This document shows, one piece after another, positions 1-6,083 of a stretch of 6,083 nt of DNA. The translations under genes and the position numbers were made by a program. The stretch's first letter is position 1; each line of letters opens with the position of its first letter. The stretch covers positions 1-6,083 of the forward strand of contig DAOUPU010000157.1 in the NCBI GenBank assembly GCA_030625995.1, in the 5' to 3' direction. The notes under the pieces are model-generated. The model was given only the letters and a program-made list of their open reading frames with translations, was not told where the DNA came from and did not search any database. The DNA is from Flavobacteriaceae bacterium. GTDB lineage: Bacteria; Bacteroidota; Bacteroidia; Flavobacteriales; Flavobacteriaceae.

Positions 1-15
1 CTCATTTATTTTCTA

Positions 16-1416
16 CTAAAAATTAAAATATTCTTTTGCGTTATTATAGGAAATATCCGAAACTATTTTACCTATCCATTCCATGTCATTTGGTAGTTCT
101 CCTTTTTTGATCTCCCTTCCAAACAGATTGCACAATACTCGTCTAAAATATTCATGACGAGGATAGGACAAGAAACTTCTGGAATCTGTTAACAGTCCAA
201 TAAATGTACTTATCAATCCCATGTTTGACAAAGCGTTTAATTGTTTGATTATTCCATCCTTTTGATCTAAAAACCACCACCCGGAACCAAATTGCACTTT
301 ACCCTTGATTCTGCCATCATTAAAATTGCCAATCATGGTTGCCAATACTTCATTATCTGCCGGATTCAAATTATAAAGAATCGTTTTTGTTAATTTATCC
401 TTACTGTCTAAAGCATTTAAAAACTTAGACAAACTCTCTGCCTGTGAATAATCTCCAATGGAATCCCAACCGGTATCCGGCCCGAGTTCTTGTAACATGC
501 GACTATTATTATTTCGAAGGGCTCCCAAATGAAATTGTTGCACCCAACCAAATTCATGGTAGGTCTCTGCTAAAAATTGTAAAATGGCACTTTGAAATTT
601 TAAGGCCTCGTTTTCTGTAATATTTTGAAACTCTCTTTTCTTTTTAAAGATGGATTTAACCTCGTACTCCGTAAAATTTTCAAAATAGATCTGACTCAGA
701 CCATGATCGGATAATTTACACCCATTCTCATCAAAGTATTGAATCCTTTTTTTTAGAGATGTACAAAGATCATCATAGCTATTAATTGTAACGGCAGAAA
801 CTTCTTCCAATTTATTGATATAGTCATTATAGTCAGAATTTTCAATTAAAATGGCCTTATCCGGTCTAAAGGAAGTACTCATTTTCGTTTTGAAATTGCC
901 ATTTTCTAATCTTTGATGATGTTCTAAAGAATCAATAGGGTCTTCTGTAGTACAAACTACTTCAACATTCATTTTTGTAAGTAGATTCTGACAACTATAC
1001 GCTTGGGTATTTAATATATTCGATGTTTTTTCATAAATAGCATCTGCATTTTTTTCATTGAGCAGATCGTCAATACCAAAATATCTTTTTAACTCTAAAT
1101 GCGTCCAATGGTACAATGGATTTCTCATCGTATAGGGCACTGTTTTCGCCCATTGCTTAAATTTTTCATCGTCGGTTGATTCTCCCGTAATATATATTTC
1201 GTTAATCCCTAAGGTTCTCATTGCACGCCATTTGTAATGATCGCCATGAATCCACACTTCGGATATATTGTTAAAAATTCTATCATTGGCGATGTCTTCC
1301 GGAGAGAGGTGACAGTGATAATCTATTATAGGCATTTTACTCGCGTAGTTATGATAGAGTTCTATTGCGTATTTATTTTCTAATAAAAAATTATCATGTA
1401 TAAAGTTATTCTTCAT
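16..1416 (-). CDS. uxaC: Glucuronate (uronate) isomerase UxaC
   Basis: Predicted cytoplasmic uronate isomerase of the amidohydrolase superfamily, converting D-glucuronate to D-fructuronate (and usually D-galacturonate to D-tagaturonate). The 466-residue length matches full-length family members (about 470). Visible hallmarks are the N-terminal DYHCHL motif (residues 32-37, with H34 and H36 as the HxH metal-site pair), NPLYHWTHLEL around 99-109, TEDP at 157-160, QFHLGALRNNN at 294-304, FGSGWWF at 376-382 and the C-terminal TDSRSFLSYPRHEYFRR stretch at 410-426. It is the last gene in the window of the leftward operon, 51 bp after the uxuA stop. The start is ATG at 1414-1416, the stop is TAG at 16-18, and no Shine-Dalgarno sequence precedes it. 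Nothing suggests truncation. The family is clear; the preference for glucuronate over galacturonate is inferred from the neighbouring uxuA and SDR-type uxuB, since no tagaturonate reductase or altronate dehydratase is present. Confidence 0.96.
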   Translation of the reverse strand: MKNNFIHDNFLLENKYAIELYHNYASKMPIIDYHCHLSPEDIANDRIFNNISEVWIHGDHYKWRAMRTLGINEIYITGESTDDEKFKQWAKTVPYTMRNPLYHWTHLELKRYFGIDDLLNEKNADAIYEKTSNILNTQAYSCQNLLTKMNVEVVCTTEDPIDSLEHHQRLENGNFKTKMSTSFRPDKAILIENSDYNDYINKLEEVSAVTINSYDDLCTSLKKRIQYFDENGCKLSDHGLSQIYFENFTEYEVKSIFKKKREFQNITENEALKFQSAILQFLAETYHEFGWVQQFHLGALRNNNSRMLQELGPDTGWDSIGDYSQAESLSKFLNALDSKDKLTKTILYNLNPADNEVLATMIGNFNDGRIKGKVQFGSGWWFLDQKDGIIKQLNALSNMGLISTFIGLLTDSRSFLSYPRHEYFRRVLCNLFGREIKKGELPNDMEWIGKIVSDISYNNAKEYFNF

Positions 1417-1467
1417 CGTCTCAAATATAAGTTTTTTCGGAATCTAAAATTGGATGAAATTTAATAA

Positions 1468-2658
1468 TTAGTTAGGGTTCAAAGATTTTTCAATTCCATA
1501 TTCTAATCCGGTTAATTCTGCCAAACCTTTCATTCTTCCAATATTTGAATATCCTGGGTAATAAAATTTATCAAGATCGTCCATCATTTGATGACCGTGA
1601 TCCGGTCGCATCGGAATAGTATGATCTTCTCTTCCTTCTTGTTTTCTTTTCGCCTGTTCCAGGAGAATATTTTTAATTATGGCATACATATCTACATCTC
1701 CACCGAGATGAGTAGCTTCCTGGAAATTACCAAATTCATCCCGCATTGTACTTCTTAGATGAATAAAGTGCACTTTATCAGCAAAATGATTAAACATTTT
1801 TGGCAAGTCATTATCCGCTCTCACACCAAACGAGCCAGTACAAAAAGTGAGACCATTGTTGGGACTTTCCACAGCGGCCAGTAATTCTTCTACATCTTCC
1901 TCAGTACTCACTATTCTAGGCAATCCCAATAAGGAAAAAGGCGGATCATCAGGATGAATGCACATTTTAACTCCTGATTTTTCAGCTACCGGGATGATCT
2001 CGCTTAAAAAATAAAATAAATGTTCCTTTAATTTATTCCTGTCGATATGTTTATATTTATTCAGGACATTTCGAAATTCCGCAATTGTGTATTTTTCATC
2101 TGTTCCTGGTAAGTTCGCAATTAAAACATTGGTTAGAGCAATTACTTCTTTTTCCTTGAGTTTGTCAAAATAATGTCTGGCCTTTATTATCTGATCTTTA
2201 GTATAATCATTTTCTGCATTTTCTCTTTTTAAGATAAATAGATCAAAAGCAATAAAAGCAATCATTTCAAACCGAAGTGCGCGGGCTCCATTTTCTAATT
2301 TATAATTTATGTCTGTTCTTGTCCAATCCATTATCGGCATAAAATTATAACAGACGATCTTAATACCGCTGGAACCTAAATTTTCAATGCTTTTTTTATA
2401 ATTTTCTATGTATCGCAGGTAATCACCGGTTTGAGTCTTAATATCTTCATGTACCGGAATACTTTCTGTTACCAACCAGGTCATTCCATTCTTTTCAATA
2501 GTTTCTTTTCTTTTGAGGATATCTTTTTTGGTCCAAACTTCACCATATGGCACATGAAATAAGGAAGTAACCAAATTTGTAACTCCTGTTTGCTTTATAT
2601 CGGAGAAGGAAACATTGTCATGTTCGCCATACCATCTCCAAGTTTTGATCATGCTCAT
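1468..2658 (-). CDS. uxuA: Mannonate dehydratase UxuA
   Basis: Predicted D-mannonate dehydratase, a cytoplasmic TIM-barrel metalloenzyme (Mn2+ or Fe2+ in characterised homologues) that removes water from D-mannonate to give 2-keto-3-deoxy-D-gluconate. At 396 residues it matches the usual UxuA length (about 390-400). Conserved segments are the N-terminal TWRWYGEHD (6-14), CIHPDDPP (233-240), FCTGSFG (272-278), HFIHLRS (297-303) and MRPDHGHQ (350-357). Candidate metal ligands, by the spacing known for crystallised UxuA, are H235, C273, H300 and D353. The gene starts 19 bp after the SDR gene stop and ends 51 bp before uxaC, consistent with one transcript. ATG at 2656-2658 is chosen; a second ATG two codons later (M3) cannot be excluded, because no Shine-Dalgarno sequence discriminates, only an A/T-rich leader. 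All key residues appear intact, so function is assigned with high confidence. Confidence 0.97.
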   Translation of the reverse strand: MSMIKTWRWYGEHDNVSFSDIKQTGVTNLVTSLFHVPYGEVWTKKDILKRKETIEKNGMTWLVTESIPVHEDIKTQTGDYLRYIENYKKSIENLGSSGIKIVCYNFMPIMDWTRTDINYKLENGARALRFEMIAFIAFDLFILKRENAENDYTKDQIIKARHYFDKLKEKEVIALTNVLIANLPGTDEKYTIAEFRNVLNKYKHIDRNKLKEHLFYFLSEIIPVAEKSGVKMCIHPDDPPFSLLGLPRIVSTEEDVEELLAAVESPNNGLTFCTGSFGVRADNDLPKMFNHFADKVHFIHLRSTMRDEFGNFQEATHLGGDVDMYAIIKNILLEQAKRKQEGREDHTIPMRPDHGHQMMDDLDKFYYPGYSNIGRMKGLAELTGLEYGIEKSLNPN

Positions 2659-2677
2659 TTTTTAATATTATATCTAA

Positions 2678-3514
2678 TTACACACCACTAAATACGTTAA
2701 ATCCGCCATCTATCGGGACAACTATTCCCGTAACAAATGAAGCGTTATCACTAATAAGCCAATGAATTGCTCCATTTAATTCTTCGGCTTCACCAAATCT
2801 TTTCATGGGGGTATTCGCAATAATTTTTTCTCCTCTGTTTGTGTATGTACCATCATCATTTAAAAGTAATTTTCTATTTTGATTCCCAATAAAAAACCCT
2901 GGTGCGATTGCATTTACTCTTAATTTATCACCGAATTTTAAAGCGAATTCAATCGCCATCCATTCCGTTAAGTTTGTCACAGCAGCTTTCGAAGCGGAAT
3001 AACCAACAACTCTGGTAATCGGTCTTAAAGCGGCCATGGAGGAATAATTAATAATTACTCCTTTACCTTGATCGGCCATTATTTTACCAAAAACCAAAGA
3101 AGGGATCAATGTACCGTTTAAATTTAGATCAGATACTTTATTGAATTCATCTATTTTTAGATCAAAAATAGTCTGATCTTCGGCAATGGTTGCTCCAGGC
3201 ATATTACCACCGGCGGCATTTAATAGAACGTCAATCTTCCCCCATTTGGAAATGATATTTTGAGAGACCTCTTCAACTCTTGACCTATCTAAAACATCAC
3301 AAACAAATCCCAAAACTCGGTCACTGATCTTCAATAGACTACTTAATTTTTTATCCAATCGTTCTTGATTGGACCCTAAAATTACCACCTTGGCTTTGTT
3401 TTCTAATAAATAGGAAGCTATTGTTCCACCAAGTACTCCCGATCCACCTGTAATAACACAGACCTTATTGGAAATATCAAAATTAAATTCAGAATTTGGT
3501 ACTGTTTTTTTCAT
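2678..3514 (-). CDS. uxuB: SDR-family D-mannonate oxidoreductase (fructuronate reductase)
   Basis: Classical short-chain dehydrogenase/reductase predicted to reduce D-fructuronate to D-mannonate with NAD(P)H in the cytoplasm, the middle step of the glucuronate pathway. Visible SDR features are the cofactor motif TGGSGVLG (22-29), NAAGG (99-103), N131 in DLNLNG, catalytic S159 in INYSSM, Y172 and K176 in YSASK, and NAIAPGFF (201-208). The extended AAGGN segment, the APGFFIGNQNRKLL region with its DDGTYTNRG insert (about 204-229) and the C-terminal PIDGGFN...SGV ending match the mannonate-reductase SDR subgroup that includes Bacillus subtilis UxuB (YjmF). This subgroup is unrelated to the long-chain UxuB of E. 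coli. The gene is first in the leftward operon. Its ATG is the first start after an in-frame upstream TAG, and there is no Shine-Dalgarno sequence. The symbol is functional rather than a claim of E. coli orthology. A generic sugar dehydrogenase is the alternative, but the context argues strongly for this role. Confidence 0.9.
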   Translation of the reverse strand: MKKTVPNSEFNFDISNKVCVITGGSGVLGGTIASYLLENKAKVVILGSNQERLDKKLSSLLKISDRVLGFVCDVLDRSRVEEVSQNIISKWGKIDVLLNAAGGNMPGATIAEDQTIFDLKIDEFNKVSDLNLNGTLIPSLVFGKIMADQGKGVIINYSSMAALRPITRVVGYSASKAAVTNLTEWMAIEFALKFGDKLRVNAIAPGFFIGNQNRKLLLNDDGTYTNRGEKIIANTPMKRFGEAEELNGAIHWLISDNASFVTGIVVPIDGGFNVFSGV

Positions 3515-3647
3515 TGTTTGAAATTGATAGTAATCTACAACATAACTTGGCTAAATGCATGGCAAAATATATACGAGATAAAAGTTTTGTTTACAGCTGC
3601 AATTTAGTAATTTCACATATATTTGGTCAATAAAAAAATAATTAATT
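3515..3647. promoter_or_regulatory. Divergent intergenic region between the uronate operon and the GH109-like operon
   Basis: This 133-bp A/T-rich region separates two head-to-head start codons and must hold the main promoters of both units. On the plus strand there is an exact TAnnTTTG element near the right end. On the minus strand the closest candidate is TATATTTTG (complement of 3563-3571), which has one extra base relative to the Bacteroidota -7 consensus. I found no convincing -33 TTTG at the usual spacing for either, and no strong palindromic operator, riboswitch or terminator. Regulation by a shared uronate-responsive factor is possible but is inference from layout only; no regulator gene lies in the window. 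Confidence 0.6.
3618..3625 (+). promoter_or_regulatory. Candidate Bacteroidota -7 promoter element (TATATTTG)
   Basis: TATATTTG matches the TAnnTTTG -7 consensus used by the primary sigma factor of Bacteroidota. It lies 22 bp before the ATG at 3648, which would put transcription start near 3630 and give a short A-rich leader of the kind common in the phylum. The nearest upstream TTTG (3586-3589) is 28 bp away, longer than the usual spacing of about 19-21 bp, so the -33 part is weak. The motif can also occur by chance in AT-rich DNA. Confidence 0.5.
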
Positions 3648-3725
3648 ATGGGTAAATCAAACGATTCCAGGCGCAATTTCATTAAAATACTAGGAGTTGC
3701 AGGCGTAGGTGCTGCCGTTGGGTGT
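3648..3725 (+). other. Twin-arginine signal peptide with possible lipobox
   Basis: Residues 1-26 of the GH109-like protein carry a polar N-region, the twin-arginine motif S-R-R-N-F-I-K (7-13) and a weakly hydrophobic Gly/Ala/Val-rich H-region (14-25). They end in A-V-G-C with C26 as a possible lipidation site. This predicts folded export by the Tat system, as expected for a protein that must carry NAD out of the cytoplasm, and possibly anchoring as a lipoprotein. The Tat signal is clear. The lipobox is less so, because position -3 is alanine rather than leucine, and signal peptidase I cleavage is the alternative. Confidence 0.75.
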
Positions 3726-5066
3726 ATTTCCAACGAAAACAGTGACAATAAGGAATCCAAAACTAAGGTAACCTCTCGAATAGAGGGAGCTAAATACATG
3801 GGTGATTTTTCCGCACCAGCTCTGGAAAAAGTTAGATGTGCTTTTATTGGAGTAGGAGCAAGAGGTTCAGGTCATATCAAGCAGTTAGCAGAAATAGAAG
3901 GAGTTGAAATTGTAGGTATTAGTGATTTGTACGAAGATCTGGCAAAAAAAGCAGAAAAAGAATGCCTGGAAAAAGGGCAAGGACGGGACAAGGATATTTC
4001 TCTGTACTATGGTGAAGAGAATCTTTGGAAGAAAATGTTACAAGAGGTAAAACCGGATGCCGTATTTATTGCGACGCCCTGGGAATTGCATGCGCCAATG
4101 GCAATTATTACGATGGAAGAAGGGGCACATGCCTTTGTGGAAGTGCCAATAGCAACGACCATTGAAGATATGTGGAAGATGATTGACACTTCCGAAAAGA
4201 CTCAGAAACACTGTATGATGATGGAGAATGTTAACTACGGAAGAGAGGAAATGTTATATTTAAATATGTGCCGACAGGGTGCGATAGGTGAACTGCTTCA
4301 TGGCGAAGCTTCGTATATACATGAACTTAGAGGGCAAATGGCAAGTGAAAGAAGTACAGGATCGTGGAGAACACATCATTATGCCAATCGAAATGGAAAC
4401 TTATACCCAACCCATGGACTTGGGCCTGTTGCACAGTACATGAACATAGCCCGAACCGAAGATAATTTTTCGCGCTTGGTTTCTTTTTCATCTCCCGCAA
4501 TTGGAAGAAGTACTTACGCAGCAAAGAATTATGCGAAGGATCACAAATGGAATCAATTAGATTTCAAAGGAGGAGACATTAATTCTTCAATTGTCAAAAC
4601 TAATTTGGGAAGAACTATTTTGGTTCAATGGGATGAAACGAGTCCCAGGCCATATACCCGACTAAATTTAATACAAGGAACTAAGGGAACCCTAGCCGGT
4701 TATCCAATGAGAATTGCCCTGGAAGGTGGTGTTGAGGGAGCTACAGAAGATCATCATCAATGGGCACAGGCAGATCAATTACAAGCTGTTTATGAAAAAT
4801 ATGAGCATCCTCTTTATAAGCGTTTGGGGGCTTTAGCTACTAAAATGGGAGGACATGGAGGAATGGATTTTATGATGAGATACCGTATCATTGAGTGTTT
4901 AAGGAGTGGTTCTCCCTTGGATCAAAATTTATACGAAGGTTGCCTTTGGAGTGCTGTAGGGCCATTATCCGAAGCGTCTGTTGCACAAGACGGCATGCCA
5001 CAGGAATTTCCTGATTTTACAAGAGGAGATTGGAAAAACACGAAACCTCTGGCTATAATTACATAG
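3648..5066 (+). CDS. Tat-exported GH109-like Gfo/Idh/MocA family protein (putative NAD-dependent glycosidase)
   Basis: Predicted exported protein with a Gfo/Idh/MocA fold, closest in motif content to glycoside hydrolase family 109, whose prototype is the Elizabethkingia alpha-N-acetylgalactosaminidase. These enzymes use tightly bound NAD+ in a redox-neutral oxidation/elimination cycle to cleave glycosides. A twin-arginine signal comes first (SRRNFIK, 7-13), then a Rossmann motif GVGARGSGH (68-76) and a C-terminal alpha/beta domain. Residues aligning by motif and spacing with the prototype's catalytic set (E149, Y179, Y225, H228, Y307, from memory) are E193 in MENV, Y223 in YIHELRG, Y253 and H256 in YPTHG, and Y336 in PRPY. 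GGHGGMDF (401-408) is also typical. The lysine of the EKP motif of true dehydrogenases is replaced (E165-V-P), favouring hydrolase-type chemistry. The loop between Y223 and Y253 is 16 residues shorter than in the prototype, so the actual sugar specificity is open. An in-frame TAA at 3639-3641 and the Tat motif fix the start. An ordinary oxidoreductase is the alternative. Confidence 0.88.
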   Translation: MGKSNDSRRNFIKILGVAGVGAAVGCISNENSDNKESKTKVTSRIEGAKYMGDFSAPALEKVRCAFIGVGARGSGHIKQLAEIEGVEIVGISDLYEDLAKKAEKECLEKGQGRDKDISLYYGEENLWKKMLQEVKPDAVFIATPWELHAPMAIITMEEGAHAFVEVPIATTIEDMWKMIDTSEKTQKHCMMMENVNYGREEMLYLNMCRQGAIGELLHGEASYIHELRGQMASERSTGSWRTHHYANRNGNLYPTHGLGPVAQYMNIARTEDNFSRLVSFSSPAIGRSTYAAKNYAKDHKWNQLDFKGGDINSSIVKTNLGRTILVQWDETSPRPYTRLNLIQGTKGTLAGYPMRIALEGGVEGATEDHHQWAQADQLQAVYEKYEHPLYKRLGALATKMGGHGGMDFMMRYRIIECLRSGSPLDQNLYEGCLWSAVGPLSEASVAQDGMPQEFPDFTRGDWKNTKPLAIIT

Positions 5067-5084
5067 GGAAAATACTGGGTCAAG

Positions 5085-6083
5085 ATGTCGAAAACTACCT
5101 CAGAGCGCATATTATCTATTGATGTTTTCAGAGGGTTTACCATGTTTTTATTGATTGGTGAATTTACAGGCCTTATGGGTTTGTTAACTCATGATTCTTT
5201 ACAGGGAACTTTTATTTATTCCCTGGCAGAACAATTTCACCATCATCCATGGAATGGGCTACGATTCTGGGATCTGATTCAACCCTTTTTTATGTTTATT
5301 GTTGGTCTGTCGTTGCCATTTGCAGTTTTAAATCGTCAAAATAGGGGAGAAACCAAGAAGCAAATATTTCATCATATTCTAAGACGATCTGCGATTTTGT
5401 TGTTTCTCGGTTGGGCGTTGTATTGCATTGACCCGGGGGAAATCACGTTTTATTTTCAGAATGTGCTGGCGCAGATAGCTGTAACCTATTTGATTGCCTA
5501 TCTAATTATGAATAGGTCATATACGTTTCAAATAATTTTCTCAATTGGGCTTCTAGCTGTTACTGATGTGATCTATAGGTTTTTTCCTGTAGAAGGGTTT
5601 AACCATGCCTTCGCGTTGAAGGAAAATTTTGGGACCTGGCTGGACCTTCAATATGGGGGAGAATCCTCAGGGGGCTGGGCCTCATTTAATGCGATTCCTA
5701 CTGCGGCTCACACAATTTGGGGAGTGTTGGTTGGACAATATTTAATGAGTAAAAAATCATTGAAAAAAAAGTTAAAGACATTGATCCTTGTAGGAGTTTT
5801 CTTAGTAACGCTTGGATTTTTGATGGATCCAATTACACCGATTATTAAAAGAATAGCCACATCTTCCTTTGTTATTGTTAGTGGCGGTTGGAGTCTACTT
5901 GTTTTGGCATTACTTTTTTGGATCATAGATATTTTAAATTTTAAAGGGAAATGGACATTTTTCTTTAGTGTGGTTGGAATGAACTCTCTTTTTATCTACT
6001 TGTTCTCTCATGTTGGCGGAGCAAAATTTATAGAGCAAATATTGCACCCCTTTACTTATGCCGTGTTTGGTAATTGGGATATT
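5085..6083 (+). CDS. HGSNAT-like / DUF5009 multi-pass membrane acyltransferase, 3' end cut by window
   Basis: An open frame runs without a stop from ATG 5085 to the right edge (333 codons), so the C-terminus is missing. The product is an integral inner-membrane protein resembling the heparan-alpha-glucosaminide N-acetyltransferase family (COG4299, DUF5009). Such proteins are thought to pass acetyl groups from cytoplasmic acetyl-CoA to amino sugars across the membrane. Supporting motifs are RILSIDVFRG (8-17), HHPWNGLRFWDLIQPFFMFIVG (53-74), FNAIPTAAHTIWG (201-213), PIIKRIATSSFVIVSGG (252-268) and VVGMNSLFIYL (296-306). H53, three residues before W56, appears to match the catalytic histidine proposed for human HGSNAT (H269; alignment from memory). 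Hydrophobic spans lie at about 17-33, 61-81, 101-113, 126-142, 148-163, 205-220, 231-247, 260-282 and 291-310. It starts 18 bp after the upstream stop with no Shine-Dalgarno sequence, so the two genes are probably co-transcribed. The acceptor substrate is unknown; O-acetylation is possible. Confidence 0.85.
   Translation, partial: MSKTTSERILSIDVFRGFTMFLLIGEFTGLMGLLTHDSLQGTFIYSLAEQFHHHPWNGLRFWDLIQPFFMFIVGLSLPFAVLNRQNRGETKKQIFHHILRRSAILLFLGWALYCIDPGEITFYFQNVLAQIAVTYLIAYLIMNRSYTFQIIFSIGLLAVTDVIYRFFPVEGFNHAFALKENFGTWLDLQYGGESSGGWASFNAIPTAAHTIWGVLVGQYLMSKKSLKKKLKTLILVGVFLVTLGFLMDPITPIIKRIATSSFVIVSGGWSLLVLALLFWIIDILNFKGKWTFFFSVVGMNSLFIYLFSHVGGAKFIEQILHPFTYAVFGNWDI

Noticed and set aside
1422..1429. 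TATATTTG (minus strand) just before the uxaC start, resembling a -7 promoter element
   Set aside because: The element ends 5 bp before the ATG, so transcription would begin at or inside the start codon, and no -33 element is present; probably a chance match in AT-rich DNA, although a leaderless internal promoter cannot be fully excluded.
1417..1467. Possible intrinsic terminator or small gene in the 51-bp uxuA-uxaC gap
   Set aside because: No GC-rich stem-loop with a following T-run and no open frame could be seen.
3594..3599. CAGCTG palindrome in the divergent region as a regulator operator
   Set aside because: Symmetry does not extend beyond the six central bases, so it is too short to support an operator call.
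3551..3799. 82-codon minus-strand open frame overlapping the divergent region and the start of the GH109-like gene
   Set aside because: It lies antisense over the Tat signal coding region, has low-complexity composition and no recognisable domain, and occupies the likely promoter region; treated as a shadow frame.
4007..5143. Three minus-strand open frames (4007-4189, 4327-4524, 4922-5143)
   Set aside because: All are antisense to the GH109-like gene or to its junction with the acyltransferase gene, are short, and resemble no known protein family.
5708..5926. 72-codon minus-strand open frame
   Set aside because: It lies entirely within the acyltransferase gene, whose plus-strand frame has family motifs and continuous membrane segments; shadow frame.

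Overview
The window looks like AT-rich chromosomal DNA from a member of the Bacteroidota, most likely a (marine) Flavobacteriia-type organism. This is inferred from the low G+C, the A/T-rich leaders without Shine-Dalgarno sequences, a TAnnTTTG-type -7 promoter element ahead of the rightward operon, and gene families typical of that phylum (a Tat-exported GH109-like Gfo/Idh/MocA protein followed by a DUF5009/HGSNAT-like membrane acyltransferase). The species cannot be named from the sequence alone.

Layout: two transcription units diverge from a 133-bp intergenic region (3515-3647). The leftward unit (3514 to 16, minus strand) holds three tightly spaced genes in the order SDR-type D-mannonate oxidoreductase (fructuronate reductase, uxuB-like), mannonate dehydratase (uxuA) and glucuronate isomerase (uxaC). 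Together they form a complete D-glucuronate -> D-fructuronate -> D-mannonate -> 2-keto-3-deoxy-D-gluconate (KDG) route. KDG kinase and KDPG aldolase, needed to finish the pathway, are not in the window. The rightward unit (3648 to the right edge) holds an exported NAD-dependent glycosidase-like protein of the GH109/Gfo-Idh-MocA family, then 18 bp later a multi-pass membrane protein of the heparan-alpha-glucosaminide N-acetyltransferase-like family, which is cut by the window end.

How they may work together: the leftward operon is a cytoplasmic uronic-acid catabolic module. The rightward pair would act at the envelope on a glycan or glycoside, possibly one containing an N-acetylated amino sugar. 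Shared use of one intergenic region suggests, but does not prove, a common inducer such as a uronate-containing polysaccharide. No RNA genes, insertion sequences, CRISPR arrays, clear terminators or significant repeats were seen. Apart from the 133-bp divergent region, all gaps are under 55 bp. I found no clearly unprecedented system; the most interesting element is the GH109-like enzyme and its pairing with an acyltransferase.
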